64,000 nucleotides of DNA, taken from Acanthopleura granulata. Lineage: Eukaryota; Mollusca; Polyplacophora; Chitonida; Chitonidae. Position 1 is the stretch's first letter; each line of letters starts with the position of its first letter. The position numbers and the translations under genes are program-made. This document shows positions 21,730 to 33,489 of this stretch, in pieces. The stretch is taken from NCBI GenBank assembly GCA_016165875.1, contig JABBOT010000014.1, positions 15,482,931-15,546,930 of the forward strand, written 5' to 3'. The notes beneath the pieces are model-generated. The model had not been told where the DNA came from. It searched no databases and was given only the letters and a program-made list of their open reading frames with translations.

Positions 21730-23390
21730 ACGTCATACTTCCACGCAGGCGTTCCTAATGCAGTACATGACAGCGTAAACAACTACTGCAACGTCACAAC
21801 CAGGAACTGAAAGTCACACTACCGGTGTTGCCGCACGCACCCATAGATCAGTGACGGAGTAATGCAATTATTACATCGTCGCAACCGAGAAGGGCGCGTA
21901 TTTGTTCGTAGCACTCCTGTGCAGGTAACGAGAAACAAACATTGATAGCAGGCTGTTTTTACAGTCATTAAGGGACAAAGAAACTAGAAAGCAGAAGAAA
22001 TATTCTTTCCATTAAACTAAGTAAGTTCATGCATCAGCTGACGACTATGCCTATCAAGGCCTATGTGTAATACCCATGTAATAAAAGATGTCAAATTCAA
22101 CTCGTTGTACATGTACTTTTCATTTCCCAGGTAACTTTTATTAAATGTTATGAAAGATGTAATCCTCTACTTACGTCGAATTTAGGTGAATACTTACTGC
22201 CTATACATTGCCCATGTCTCAAACAGCTGGTTCTGATAATGATTCCAATTTTCACACCATGTCTTATTGGAGAGATACTCTCTCAAAATTTTGATTCGAA
22301 ACGTTACAGCCGAGACCGCAAGATAGATGTGTGGTATCACATTTTTACCAAACGTGAGGTAAAAAGCAAATGCTTTCCATTGTTTCCCTTCACTTTTGCA
22401 TGTGCTTAATTTAATGTCTAGATTTGAAATGTGTTTTTACCGATTTGTTGTGTGTAACCGCGAATTGATTTGTAATAAACCAGACTCGAACCTTTGTCAA
22501 CGCATGTACCCACCCCGCCAACACCCAACTCTGAAGACCTTCAGGTAATAAATGGTGTCACGTGACCTCCAGACGAAGCCTTATGTCACAGTGACTCCGT
22601 GACACGTTCATCAATAAAGCTTGACGTTATTCTTTTTTTTTCTTTTTTTTTAATGAATTTCAAACACAATTTCATCATTTAGTGCTTTTACTTTGGATCA
22701 ATAACCGATTAATACAGTTAATTAAATTTATATTTGGCCGACGTTTTGCCCTGCACTAATATTTTTTTAATCAATTGACTCAAAATGTTTAAATTAAGAA
22801 CAACCATCTGACGTTCTATTATCAATGCTGTGCTTTCGCTCTCTCTGTTGTTTAAATAATGCATTACGCTATAGACAGTACCTCACTATAAAAACAGGAA
22901 CCTTTGTATATGTTTCCCTAGAAAAACTCCACCACCACCCAATCGATCTTTCGGGGTGTTTTGCTATTCACAGACACTGTAAAGTGCAATGTTGGCTATT
23001 CGAAAAATTGCGTATTTCTTGTGCAAATTAGTGAAAAATGACGTAAATGGACACAACACTTGTTAGCCTATTGATCTAAAGTTTAACTGCATTTACAATT
23101 CAAGTGTTTAATGCATTATGCGAACAGTTTACTTTTAAGTTCAAAACTGTGAAATTTCTCTGCTTCAGTTTTTAATTTACATGTAAATTTGATGTAAAAT
23201 AATAAAATTTATAACATTTTAGTAACATTGGATTGTAATTAACATTACATGTTAATATTCAATTTATGATCTTTTCACTGCAGTATGAAAACAGAGCTTA
23301 ATACAGATTCACGGGGCACGCCTCCTATTGCTTTGGAGTATTATTGATTAATTAGTCAATGTATTAATAGATTGAGTTGATTGTTGTTTA
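21730..23390. other. Non-coding stretch, nothing recognised
   Basis: AT-rich with a T-rich run at 22631-22651. Short frames have no recognised domain. Confidence 0.5.
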
Positions 23391-23444
23391 CAGTCATACT
23401 CCAGAATTACTCACATTTATAGTGACAGCCAGCCCCGAAACTAA

Positions 23445-23665
23445 ACTTGTATTCACCAGCCTAGAACATTCACTATGTCTTTTCGTCATTGATGAAAACT
23501 GTCGACTCCTCTTTGCATGAATGCGGCCTAATTTTTATATTTTATACATTTTCTTGGTTCTTTGATGGTTTGCGTCATTTATCGTTTTTGGAAACTGGTC
23601 TAACGATTGGTGACCCGGATTTCGTTGAAGGCTGGCATACGAAGGTCGGTTTCCATATTAATTGA
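23445..23665 (+). repeat. Repeat E copy, right half
   Basis: ccagcctagaacattcacta, tcctctttgcatgaatgcgg, gttctttgatggtttgcgtc and ttggaaactggtctaacgat align with the other repeat E copies. Confidence 0.6.
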
Positions 23666-26195
23666 AGGTAAACCACCGATCTTTGGCAAAATACTGACGA
23701 AGTGCATGTGACGCACACATATGCACAACATGTTGACTGACAACATGTAGTACTCAAGAAACGACAGACTGCGCCTATCACCACGTGAGCATCGCCGTGT
23801 GTTGCATTTCTCCAAGGGCACGGGGAAATACAGATCCAAGGAGAACAAAACACAAAAACTATGCCAAACTCAGACAAAAGAACCTGAAAATACATTTGCA
23901 GATATAGTTTTAATATTTATTTTGATTTTCTCTTTCAGGAGAAAAGAGTATTCGAAAAAGTTTTGTATGATGGTTAATTGGTACCACCTCTTGGTACATA
24001 TTTTCTTCGCGTAATAATGTTATAAATGACGTTAAATGAATAGTTACACATGTTTAACAAATATATTTTCACTGAATTTGGACTTTTCACCTAACAAATG
24101 AATTCAACCTGGCTTATGATCACTGTTGTATTTTTAACATTTTCATAAATATTATCATAATTCAGATTACATGCATGTGTTTGAATGTAAACAATTATTT
24201 TACTTCCTAATATATTTCTTAGACATACCTCACATCCTTACTTAGAACATTAAAAGTTGCCCTCCATGCCAGTCTGTACGTCGGTTCGTCTGTCAGATTA
24301 TTTGACATCCTGTCTTTTAGCACAGATTGATCAGTCAAACTGCTGCAACCCTATCTAACCTTAGATCATTCACATTAAAAGGGAGGCTGGACGCATGCTA
24401 TCAGAGTGCGAGTGTCGCGTATTTCCGTATGTTATTTTGTATATTTCATCCTTTCATACGAGTGTCTCTCTCTCAGATTTGGATCAGAAATATCTTACTG
24501 CTTGACCCGATGTAGTTCGATCCCGTGTAAAACGGGATCTGATTTATATATGTGATCTACGGCGTTGTAAGGCTAATTTTGAAAAATCTATTTCCATGTG
24601 GACGTTGGGGCGTGTGGAATTGTCTAGACACAGCTGGGCACTCGATCTCAAAGTACCTGAGTTCTTCTTCAGAAAACAGAGCCCATCACAGTTGTACCAC
24701 TGCTTAACCGTTGACGTCCCAGACAGGCCCCGCTCTCTACTGAGACACTCTATTAGCATAATCATCAGTTTGTTTGAAGTGTTGTATTCAATAATGATCC
24801 GTTATATCTCTCCCCCTCTCCCACCTTGCCTCCTTTTGAAATCCACTCGTCTCCCTCCTCTCACACCGCGTCTGAATCCATTGTCTTGTTCTCATCTCCA
24901 AACAGAAGCGCCAAAAGAAATTGGGAAGTGATCTGCTAAATGTGTGTGAATTATCGATCTGTGGAGATGTGCTGCGATCTGCTGTTGAAATAACGACACA
25001 AGCTGACACCACTCCGCCCCGAACAGACCCTATTTGAATATCGTTATTTGCCCTCGCTGATAGGATTAACTCCTATATGCACCCCAACTAACGCTATACA
25101 ACGGCTCAGCAGGCAGGCGACTTCGGCATCCTGGGAACGTCTTTCACGTCTTCTCCGCCTGGAACACTCTCTCAATTCAAGGGCGGCAGAGTTCGGAGCA
25201 AAGGCTATTCACCGTGACATATGTTACCTGGTTTGGCCTGCGTTGCCACTGAATACTACGCGATTAAACCATTCAAGGTCAAGCCGTCACAGCAGGCTGC
25301 GGGGCTGCTAAATTGTCCTTAACTCCATCCAAAGCACTACACTACTATCAGAATTATTGACAAGTTGGTTTTATTTACTTCCAAAGTACAACTGTGTTCT
25401 GTATGCGGCATTGTAAAGTTTGTCCGACTAAAACGATTATTTCCGACTGATGCAAAATATTAACATCAGCATCCCTAAGTAGAACTACTATTAATTAAGT
25501 AGAAATTAAAATTCTAGTGTACATTATAACAAAAAAAAACAGGATTGAGGATGAACACTAGGTATATGTTGATGACATAATGTGCAAAGAGGCATATAGC
25601 GGGAGAAATAGTACAATTTTCCTCTCCATATTATAACATTAAACGGAAATTCATTCTGTGAAATAGATCTACACTTGCGCTATTTCATTCTTTACTAAAT
25701 GGGTGGGACCAAAATTTAAAATCTTTGATTATTTATTTGACCTTTGGTTAGCACCACACTCAAAATTCTCCTCTTAATATATGACAGTGTTTTTGGTTTT
25801 ATCTTACTTATTTATTTATTTATTTATTTAATATCATTCTCACAAAAAATTCGCGCACACGTCGGTGGACCAAATCGGAGCGCCCACGGCAAACACACTC
25901 CCGTTGGAAAATTAATGGCAAGCTCGACGTTGTGTTTCACAACGCGAAGTCAAAAAAGACCTTTAGCCTGCAAAAAATCGTCGCACAAAGTCGATATTGA
26001 GTTTTGAAACTCAACCTCGACGGTTGGGGTTGATACAAGTGGCACAAAAAGAACACCATAGAAGGTAGGTAAGAAGGGTATAAATGCATTCTCTGTGATG
26101 GCTTACCAATGTAAGCCCCTATCACGTGTTTGTTAGCAGTTGAAAAAACAGACTTACTCGTCACGATGCGCTCAGAAAGAATTGGTAATTTCTAA
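23666..26195. other. Non-coding stretch with a balanced-composition patch
   Basis: No recognised gene. 24940-25320 is GC-richer and open for 87 codons (25048-25311), but the start is not ATG and the translation is not recognised. A 7-bp hairpin (gatcccg / cgggatc) sits at 24519-24539, and a short (TTTA)n lies at 25806-25831. Confidence 0.4.
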
Positions 26196-26199
26196 GACA

Positions 26200-26470
26200 G
26201 TGAAATCAGGGGAAAACATCAATTAGAAATCATCTCTCAGCGTGTTGCATTTAACATCACTGTAATTTTTACCAGAATTACCTAATACTGCTTAAGTCAT
26301 GGCGCTAGGGAGTTGTAAATTGTTACTCCTTAAACACTTTCATGAACATTTAGAATAAAACCCTAACTGAGGTAAGAGGCAGGATATCGCAGGAAACGTG
26401 TGACCATCTGACAACTTTCACACTGTCGTCGCTGCTCTGGTGCTGTGGTGCATTATATTGGTGATATTTC
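26200..26470 (+). repeat. Repeat D copy
   Basis: Blocks tgcatttaacatcactgtaa, tactgcttaagtcatggcgc, aataaaaccctaactgaggt, aaacgtgtgaccatctgaca and actgtcgtcgctgctctggt. This is one of the best-preserved copies. Confidence 0.7.
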
Positions 26471-26934
26471 AGAAAAAAAAAAAAACCCACAACCAGAATT
26501 TGATGTGAAACGAACCATACATACGGAATCAAGGACGAAAATGCGTAATTGTAAATTATCAACACAGATACCACTCGTTATACATATACAAGACGATTTT
26601 CCAAGTAAATGAAAAATCAAAACACGAATTGTTAATTATTACTTAATTAATTCCTCTTAATTATTAATTAAGTTTCAGCATGGCATTATATATATACACA
26701 AATCCAAAATGAAATCAGTAAAAAGCGAGTCAAGACGAAGTGGTCGTGAGTTTTCAAGATTGGAGAAAGATATTTCTATTTTGTACAAGAGTACATATAA
26801 AGCTCACGTGAGTGAGTCAGAAACGCAAGCTGTAAATCCCGATACCAGTCTACCACCAGGATGTTGTTATTCAAATATGCTTCCACACAACTAGCTACTG
26901 TCACTTATTATTATTTTGCATGGCTTAACTGGAT

Positions 26935-27102
26935 TGAATCCATCGCGGCGTAGTGACTCGGGTGTCCCTCATCAATGTGGTAGCTGTGAGTTCAAGTCCA
27001 GCTCATGCAGGCTTCTTCTCTCTGCGAATGCTGACCGCCGTAGAGTGAGTGAAATACTCTTGAGTAAGGCGTAAAACACCAATGAAATAAATAAATAAAT
27101 AT
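26935..27102 (+). mobile_element. SINE-A copy with internal deletion
   Basis: Head and box B region (tgtgagttcaagtccagctc) join almost directly to the tail gagtgagtgaaatactcttg / agtaaggcgtaaaacacc and (AAAT)n. The C/G-rich core is missing. Confidence 0.85.
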
Positions 27103-27104
27103 TA

Positions 27105-28740
27105 CTATCGCACGCAATATCGTAGGTCTACTCATTTAGCCATATTCCTTGAGATTTATATTCCACTGGCTATACATGACCAGATCTTGTCAGTTAATTA
27201 TAAACTATTACTGTCTTCACTGGCCTTGTTTGATCCACTTTGTCATATATATTTTCTATCAGTATTATGACCGTTATGAAAGTTTAAAGTAATTGGATGG
27301 GGTAGAATGTACATTATAAATGTAAATAGTTTGCAAAATCCGATGAAAGGTTAAATTTTCGGATTAAATGTCATTATGTGAGGCAGTTAATTTCCTTATC
27401 TCCTTTCCTAATACGACAAATATCATATTATGTTCATAATAAGTTAAATAAGATTAATACTTTCTAAGGGGCCTCTTTATGCTGAGTGATTTTTACTCGA
27501 TACATGAAGTTTTCTTTGGCTTTTAATTGTAATATCTGAAACGACGCGAGGAAAATAAGTATCGTGGTATTGCTCCTATAACGCTGGGCAGGCATCGAAG
27601 AGTGTTACGCATGAATGAATGTTGATAAGACAATGTTATTTATAACGTCGTAGGATACGGACATTTTAAACAGTTATACAGAAAGCTGTAACTTTAAATA
27701 CAGGTCCATATCTTCCTGTATAGGTCGTCGATCGATCGTAGCAAAAACACCGTTGTATTATAACTGACAATTGATTAGGGGCATTGCAGAATTATCTGCA
27801 CAGCTGTTACGGCGTTGTCTAGATTAGCCGCTACAGGTAAAGCCGAAAATGTAGTTTGCAGACGACAGGGGAAGCCACAGGTGTTTGTAAATTACCTGCC
27901 ATGTCAGTTTACAGCTCGTGTGAAATTTACATGAGCACGTGGGCACTTATTCAGCGCTATTAAAAATGGGGAGCTTTCATAATGTGAAAAAAGGAATCTT
28001 AGCTTAAATCGATTTACTACCGATACTGATCACTAATGCAAAATTTTAGTTTTACTCCATGATATCTGTTCATCTATACACTAAACCGTGAGCAAAAAGT
28101 TTTCACATACATGGGTATCACATCACAGACCATATTTAAAGCAAAGTTCTTTGCTATAGAAATTTTTTTCCAGTATGAAAATGTTTTGAACTGTCCTAAG
28201 ACTGGTTTTGGACTTACACTTGAATAGATAGTATATAGATATATAGGAAAAAAGATATAATTTGATAAGACATCATACAGCCAGTGGTTCAGTTTCCGTG
28301 TATATCACAGTATAAAAACGTTTTAAAACCTTGAAAATATTGTTAAATATAAAATTTTATGTATTTATTCATCCAGTCCTCAGAATGATGTTGTAATGAG
28401 CTATGTACTTAACAATATGACTTTCAGTTTAATTATTTCATATTTGCTTAACGCAAGAACTCTTCACTTATACGATGGTTGACAATGGTCATGGGTGTAG
28501 GAAAAACCTAGAAACATGTGCAAACCAATGAGCTCTTGGGAAAAGGCAGCGGAACTTTCACAGACAGGACGTACGAATGTGAACACAGTATTCAATTTGG
28601 TGGAAGAAAACGGGTTTCCAATAAATATTAGACAGCGTAAACAGCCTCGCGGGCGTGGCTTTACTATAGCACCATACGATAACAGTGACAGTGCGGGAAT
28701 TTACTTTAACGCTGGGGATGAACCCACACATTTTGTTACC
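27105..28740. other. Non-coding stretch
   Basis: AT-rich. The plus-strand frame from 28516 runs for about 75 codons before it enters a SINE-A copy. The pre-SINE part is hydrophilic and not recognised, and its overlap with the SINE argues against a real exon. Confidence 0.4.
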
Positions 28741-28748
28741 TGGCTACT

Positions 28749-28906
28749 GATTTATTTATTTGATTGCTGTTTAACATACTTAAGAATATTTCACTTACTG
28801 GACGGCGGCCAGTATTATGTGGGGAGAAGACTGGGCAGAGCTCGGGGATAACCCATGACCATCCGCAGGTTAATGGCGGACATTCCCACGTACGACAGGA
28901 GGACTC
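28749..28906 (-). mobile_element. SINE-A copy, left partner of a head-to-head pair
   Basis: Left tail tttatttatttgattgctgt, aagaatatttcacttactgg, core gactgggcagagctcgggga, then ccatccgcaggttaatggcg. It meets a plus-strand SINE-A at 28908. Confidence 0.85.
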
Positions 28907-28907
28907 A

Positions 28908-29134
28908 GCGTAATGATCCATGGGCCATGCAATGTGGTCGATGTGAGTTGAAGTCCAGCTCATGCTGGCTTCCTCTCCGGCCTTACATGAGAATGTTTAC
29001 TACCAACCGGTTAATGGCAAAGGTTATTCCCCGTCTTCCCGGTTTCCTCATACCATAATACTGGACACCTTCGTGTATATACAGGAGGTTTTCTTGAGTA
29101 TAGCGTAAAACACCAATGAAATAAATAAATAAAT
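28908..29134 (+). mobile_element. SINE-A copy, right partner of a head-to-head pair
   Basis: Box B region gtgagttgaagtccagctca, ggcttcctctccggccttac, core, and tail ttttcttgagtatagcgtaa / aacaccaatg followed by (AAAT)n. Confidence 0.85.
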
Positions 29135-29215
29135 CTAATAGACCGTTAATCGAATAAATAAATAAATAAATAAGCAAATAAATAAACAAATAAATAAATA
29201 AATAAACAAATGTGC
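29114..29215. repeat. (AAAT)n microsatellite
   Basis: About 100 bp of AAAT units with a few AAAC variants. It extends the poly(AAAT) tail of the SINE-A copy to its left. Confidence 0.85.
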
Positions 29216-29434
29216 ATCATTCAGTTCGATCAACAATCAATTAGAATGCTGTATACCATGGATAAAAACGGGAAAACTTGTGTGAAATGCGAAATAAGGT
29301 CTTGAAGTGCTGGTATTAAAATAACGATATAGTGAGCACTGAATAACGAATACAATAATGATAAGGGAAATGTGCTGTCATACTTGCGTAAATGTAGTCA
29401 CGCAATGTGGTTGATGCGGATGCGTATTTTTTAG

Positions 29435-29607
29435 CTTGTCAACCCAAACTACTCTACCGAATGCAAGACAAATGCAATGTCTATTCCATCTCTAGGGAAA
29501 AAAGATACGGCCCTGAGAACAACCTTTGCTGTATTAGACGATTTGGATCATCATCTGATACAGAATTCTGCAACTGGATGTCTAGTGGTGACTTGTGCAC
29601 TGGAGAG
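29435..29607 (+). other. Candidate internal exon, unrecognised, cysteine-containing
   Basis: A 173-bp open stretch. An acceptor-like gcgtattttttag ends at 29434 and a donor-like gag/gtatgc begins at 29608. The translation is hydrophilic with five cysteines, including NNLCCIRRF and EFCNWMSSGDLC. It matches no family I recognise. Such splice-like ends occur by chance in AT-rich DNA, so the call is weak. Confidence 0.2.
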
Positions 29608-29934
29608 GTATGCTTGTTTTCAGTTGTTAGGTATTTAGTAAGGACAGTTAAAATCGCAGACTAAACCAATTGTCAGTTTATTTACCTCGGTTGGTTGCAA
29701 ATGAACGCTGGGTTGTTCAGTGCCTTGAATTTCTGTCGTTTTCTCTCTTGTATGAATTTTTGGATAGAAGATAAAGAACTACATATTTCTTTAGTTAGTA
29801 AATTCTTTGTTTCTTCGGAGATTTGTATAAAAAGATCATATGCGGTATACATTTTCATCTTGATTGAAGTAAAGCACATATATATGTTTTATTCGATACA
29901 TTTTCATAATTATTTCACTTGAAATTTACCCCGT

Positions 29935-30078
29935 CCTGAAGGACATTTCACTTATACGACGGCGGTCAGTGTTATGGTGGGTGGAAACCGGGCAGAGTCC
30001 GGGGAAATTACACGACCATTCGCAGATTGTTGACAGACCTTCTCACGTATGACCAGAGAAGAGGTCATCGCATTGTTG
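29935..30078 (-). mobile_element. SINE-A copy, truncated
   Basis: gacatttcacttatacgacg, gtgggtggaaaccgggcaga and ccattcgcagattgttgaca run from tail to core. The left tail end and tRNA head are missing. Confidence 0.85.
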
Positions 30079-30620
30079 AAAAGCACCTGCATGGGCCTTT
30101 GCGCTGTGCAAGAGCGCAAATCCATCTGCTACGAAGACCACCTATTCGAAACATATAATATATTGTAAACCACGTTTCAAATACCCTGCAGCCCAGACTG
30201 CGCATGTGTACAGTTCTTTTGCACCTAAGTATAACTGCTTGGAAAATGAATACCGTTCACTGTGGAAGAATCCCCAGAGTGTGCAAATTGCGCATTAACT
30301 GACACAGGATTGTCCAGTCATTTCCTACATAAATACATGTATAAATTTTAACAAAAATTTGACTGATTCATACCTGTGCGGAAAATTTAGAACATATAGG
30401 TGCAGCATTTTTTTATTTACAAATAGCAGCAAAACATTTCGACATATACATGTATACAACATAATTACGCTAAAAATGTATTAAATGTTCGAGAAAGCGC
30501 GTTTAACAACTCTGTATGTATGGATAGGAATGAATATTTCCCATGAAAGAGTTTGCATATTTTGTGGTTAACAGGTGGCTTAGATTTGGTAGTTACTGTA
30601 ATCATGGTGTAAATTACACC
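30079..30620. other. Non-coding stretch, nothing recognised
   Basis: AT-rich; nothing recognised. Confidence 0.5.
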
Positions 30621-30621
30621 T

Positions 30622-30877
30622 TTCATTTATTTACTTACTTATTTGTTTGTCTGGTGTTTTACCCCGTGCTCAATAATATTTCACTTATATGACTGCGGCC
30701 AGCATTATGGTGGGAGGATAACGACCATTCGCAGACTGCTGGCGGACCTTCCCACGTAGGGTCAGGGAGGAAGCCAGCATGAGCTGGATTTGAACTCACA
30801 GCGACCTCATTGCTTGGAAGCTTCTGGGTCTCCACGCTGCGCTAACGCGCTAACCCACTGAGCCACGGGGGACCCCA
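30622..30877 (-). mobile_element. SINE-A copy with complete tRNA-like head
   Basis: The best view of the 5' end. On the minus strand it begins ggggtcccccgtggctcagt, then gggttagcgcgttagc (box A-like). About 40 nt later comes gctgtgagttcaaatccagc (box B-like), then ctggcttcctccctgaccct, the core and the (AAAT)n-type tail on the left. About 27 bp of the C/G-rich core is deleted (junction near 30720). Confidence 0.9.
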
Positions 30878-30879
30878 CA

Positions 30880-32680
30880 CCTTTTAGGGAATGGCTAGCA
30901 CAGTTTTTATAAGCATCATCATCATTGCAACATGGCATAAGTTTCAGACGGACTGCTCTAAAATAATTAGTTTTTCCAGTATTCCATCAACGATGACAGC
31001 GGGTATATGATATAGATTCACCAAAAGCATGCCGCTCAAAGACGCTATGGTTAAGCAAAATGGATAAAATAAGTTATTAAGAAATAGATATAGTCTCTGT
31101 ATTATACATGATAAAGGTGTGGAAATATGGTGACAGGCTCTCAGATCAGAGTATATATGTGTAAAAATGACCAAAGAATTCAAAAATTTTTTTGTAGTTT
31201 ACTGATGAAAATCTGTCTTTTTCCAGTGCTAGCGTATGTGTTTTGCGATTGTGCATGATTATGTTAGAATAGAAATCTGCTTCGCCATGTAAAAGTATAT
31301 ATGCGGTGGTAAAATGGGCATGCCGTATGCAGCTGCAATTCACACCTGTAAAACGGCGACAAATACTCTAAAGAAATAGTAACATATTTTCTTATCGACA
31401 TTATCAAGATTTTATATAATATCATCTGCATTATTTCGTTAACTGAATTATGAATAAACCGCCATATTGTATTTAATTTTTGATAGACTTTTTCATGGAT
31501 GTTATGCACGAATATCACCAGTTTATAGGGATTTTTTAAGCAAACGGTTTTAAAAGTTAACTTTTCTTTAAATCTGTTGTTTATTTTATCAGATATTTTA
31601 GTATAAATTCATAATTCAACCTTTGTGGGAGGGGGGGGGCTTTTTAACACTTTTGATGTTTGGGAGTAATTTTGTGCTAAATTAACAAAAAAAAAGACAA
31701 CGTTTAACCTGAAAAAATGACTGTATCACAGAAACATGGATGTATACTGTCCACAGCCAGAAACGCCTTTGTTCGGGTATTTTAGTAACTCCAGATGTCA
31801 CCAACACGTCTATTTGTTACCTGGTGTCACTTGTAGCTGAACGAGATTCCGCCGCTTAGTTTACCATTACATACATGATATTACATTCTGATTTTCTCAC
31901 AGTGTAACTTGGCTGAAAATGACAGTGTATTAAATTAATGATCCACCTTTGAACAAACTAGGCTATTAAAGGTGAAAATTCATCCTATATAGCTTTACCT
32001 GAAATATTTGGTATTAATAACAAAAATCGAGTTCAGCAACTCGAGGTGATGTTTTCCTTATTACGAGCCTACAATGAATATCGAACTCGAATCATGACAA
32101 GCCTATTTTACACTGCGTATAGAAAGTTTGGAAACGAAAAAAGAAAACCAAAAGCGATATTTAGTGATAATACATCCTCACATATTTTACTTTTCTCGAG
32201 ATCTAAGCAAATAAATAATAAACACAAGTAACTTTTAACAACTGATAGCTTATTTTCAATTCCAAATCGGCACTATAACAGCACAATGTCCATGAAAATA
32301 AAAATATAATTTATGAAATAAAAGGTATATACATACATTTAAATATTTAAAAAAAACTGGTATTGCACATTTCCGGCATATACGTACAACTTGCATCGTT
32401 TCGCCGTGTATATTCGTCTCGTATTTCCAAGTCGAAATAAAAATGTCAGGTATTGCACTCGTGATAGTTACACTACTGAACTCTTATTTCTGAAAATCAC
32501 GAAATAATCCACGTATCACACAATTCCACTGTGCTTCTGTGCATTGATCCCTATCGCTGAACATCGTTGTTAGTTCTCGTCCAATTCAAAATCATGTTTT
32601 GAAACAAAACAAAAAACATCAAAAACAGTTTTCTTTCCAGAAATGCTTTTTCAAGGATCTCACAACGTCAACAGCACAAT
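30880..32680. other. SINE-free stretch 3' of the bHLH gene
   Basis: AT-rich with a G-run at 31631-31639. It should hold the 3' untranslated region of the bHLH gene on the minus strand. I found no convincing AATAAA-type signal within 400 bp of the stop, so the transcript end is not placed. Confidence 0.45.
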
Positions 32681-32682
32681 CT

Positions 32683-33315
32683 TTATGGAGACACATCTTG
32701 TTCTTTGTCTAAAGAATCGTCCATGGATTGTTCATCATCGTCCGAATATTTACTATCGTCCAAAGCCACTGTTTTTAGTTTGTGTAGTTTAATCTTGTCC
32801 GGTTCTTTCCCCTTTACGAGATCGGCCATGAATGCAATGTAAGTAATGGCCAGCCGTAGGGTTTCTATTCTGGACAGTCTTTTCTCGTAGGCGAACGTCG
32901 GGACCTTACCGCGGAGAGAATCAAAAGCCGAGTTTAAGTTGAACATTCGTCGCCGCTCCCGGATGTTGGCAGCCCGCCTTTGGGCAACCGTTTGGACCCT
33001 TCTTCTCTTGGGCTTGCCATTGGGGCCCAAGGTGTAGCGGTCCATACCGGGGGATAAAGCGCTGGGGAAATGCGGCATGGAGGCGAAGGGCATCGGGTAG
33101 GTGTACCCCGGCATCAGTTCGGATGCGGTCATTCCTTGAACAGCCGACGGGTAACTGTAATGTTCTGATGTCGCGGGTTCGAGGCCGTACCGATGATATT
33201 TGGAGCTGTACTGGGACGGGTAGCCCAGATTGTAACTGTACGCCCCACCTTCGTTCTCCGGCATCATCCCGTCAGCCGTCTTCATGCTTAACGCAGCTTC
33301 CGTATGGTAAGACAT
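32683..33315 (-). CDS. Fer3: Fer3/FERD3L-type bHLH transcription factor
   Basis: Single-exon gene, 210 aa. Residues 1-100 are Tyr/Ser/Pro-rich, as in a flexible activation region. The basic region is about 112-124 ([10 protein letters not shown]), with Glu120 and Arg123 in the positions that read CANNTG. Helix 1 is about 125-138, the loop has [10 protein letters not shown], and helix 2 is about 148-167 ([15 protein letters not shown]). The tail 186-208 is acidic. The combination [18 protein letters not shown] plus [20 protein letters not shown] separates Fer3/FERD3L from the related Ptf1a. Such class II factors act in the nucleus as heterodimers with E proteins: fly Fer3 is linked to midgut, vertebrate FERD3L to floor plate. 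The frame is open 34 codons further upstream, but that extension lacks an ATG and overlaps the TATA region. The ATG at 33315 (context cagagATGt) is therefore the start. The codons upstream of the start could only be coding if an upstream exon existed, and I see none. Family call is firm; orthology to Fer3 rather than another Fer-type gene is very likely. Confidence 0.93.
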   Translation of the reverse strand: MSYHTEAALSMKTADGMMPENEGGAYSYNLGYPSQYSSKYHRYGLEPATSEHYSYPSAVQGMTASELMPGYTYPMPFASMPHFPSALSPGMDRYTLGPNGKPKRRRVQTVAQRRAANIRERRRMFNLNSAFDSLRGKVPTFAYEKRLSRIETLRLAITYIAFMADLVKGKEPDKIKLHKLKTVALDDSKYSDDDEQSMDDSLDKEQDVSP

Positions 33316-33420
33316 CTCTGCCCGTGGAGGCTTAAAATTCTTCTTCCTTTTTTTCCCCGAGACGGAAGATTGAAGTGAATCTCCCAGGGATACCTTACGA
33401 AAGCTAGAAACCTTCACAGA

Positions 33421-33434
33421 TATATATATTTATG
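33421..33434 (-). promoter_or_regulatory. TATA box of the bHLH gene
   Basis: On the minus strand the sequence reads cataaatatatatat, about 110 bp before the ATG. A start site ~30 bp downstream (near 33395) would leave an 80-nt 5' untranslated region. An in-frame TAA inside this box closes the upstream reading frame. Confidence 0.55.
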
Positions 33435-33476
33435 AGACGTGTCTTCGGTACACGGCCGAATGGGGAAGAAATTCTC

Positions 33477-33489
33477 CAGGTGTCAGCTG
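33477..33489 (-). promoter_or_regulatory. Paired E-boxes upstream of the bHLH gene
   Basis: On the minus strand CAGCTG and CACCTG are separated by one base, about 45-60 bp upstream of the TATA box. Another CAGCTG lies at 33727-33732. These are the sites that bHLH heterodimers bind, so auto- or cross-regulation is plausible but unproven. Confidence 0.4.

Noticed and set aside
23575..23895. 106-codon minus-strand frame as a gene
   Set aside because: About a third lies in repeat E and the translation has no recognisable domain.
24596..24931. 111-codon plus-strand frame as a gene
   Set aside because: An antisense frame overlaps part of it, it has no recognised domain, and it ends in a low-complexity Pro/Leu-rich stretch.
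28516..28851. 111-codon plus-strand frame as a gene
   Set aside because: Its last third lies inside a SINE-A copy and shows the recurrent SINE-derived peptide; the rest is unrecognised.
30780..30877. Functional tRNA gene at the SINE-A head
   Set aside because: Box A and box B are present but the cloverleaf is not; it continues into the SINE body.
33123..33335. Plus-strand frame over the bHLH gene
   Set aside because: Shadow of the Fer3-type coding sequence.
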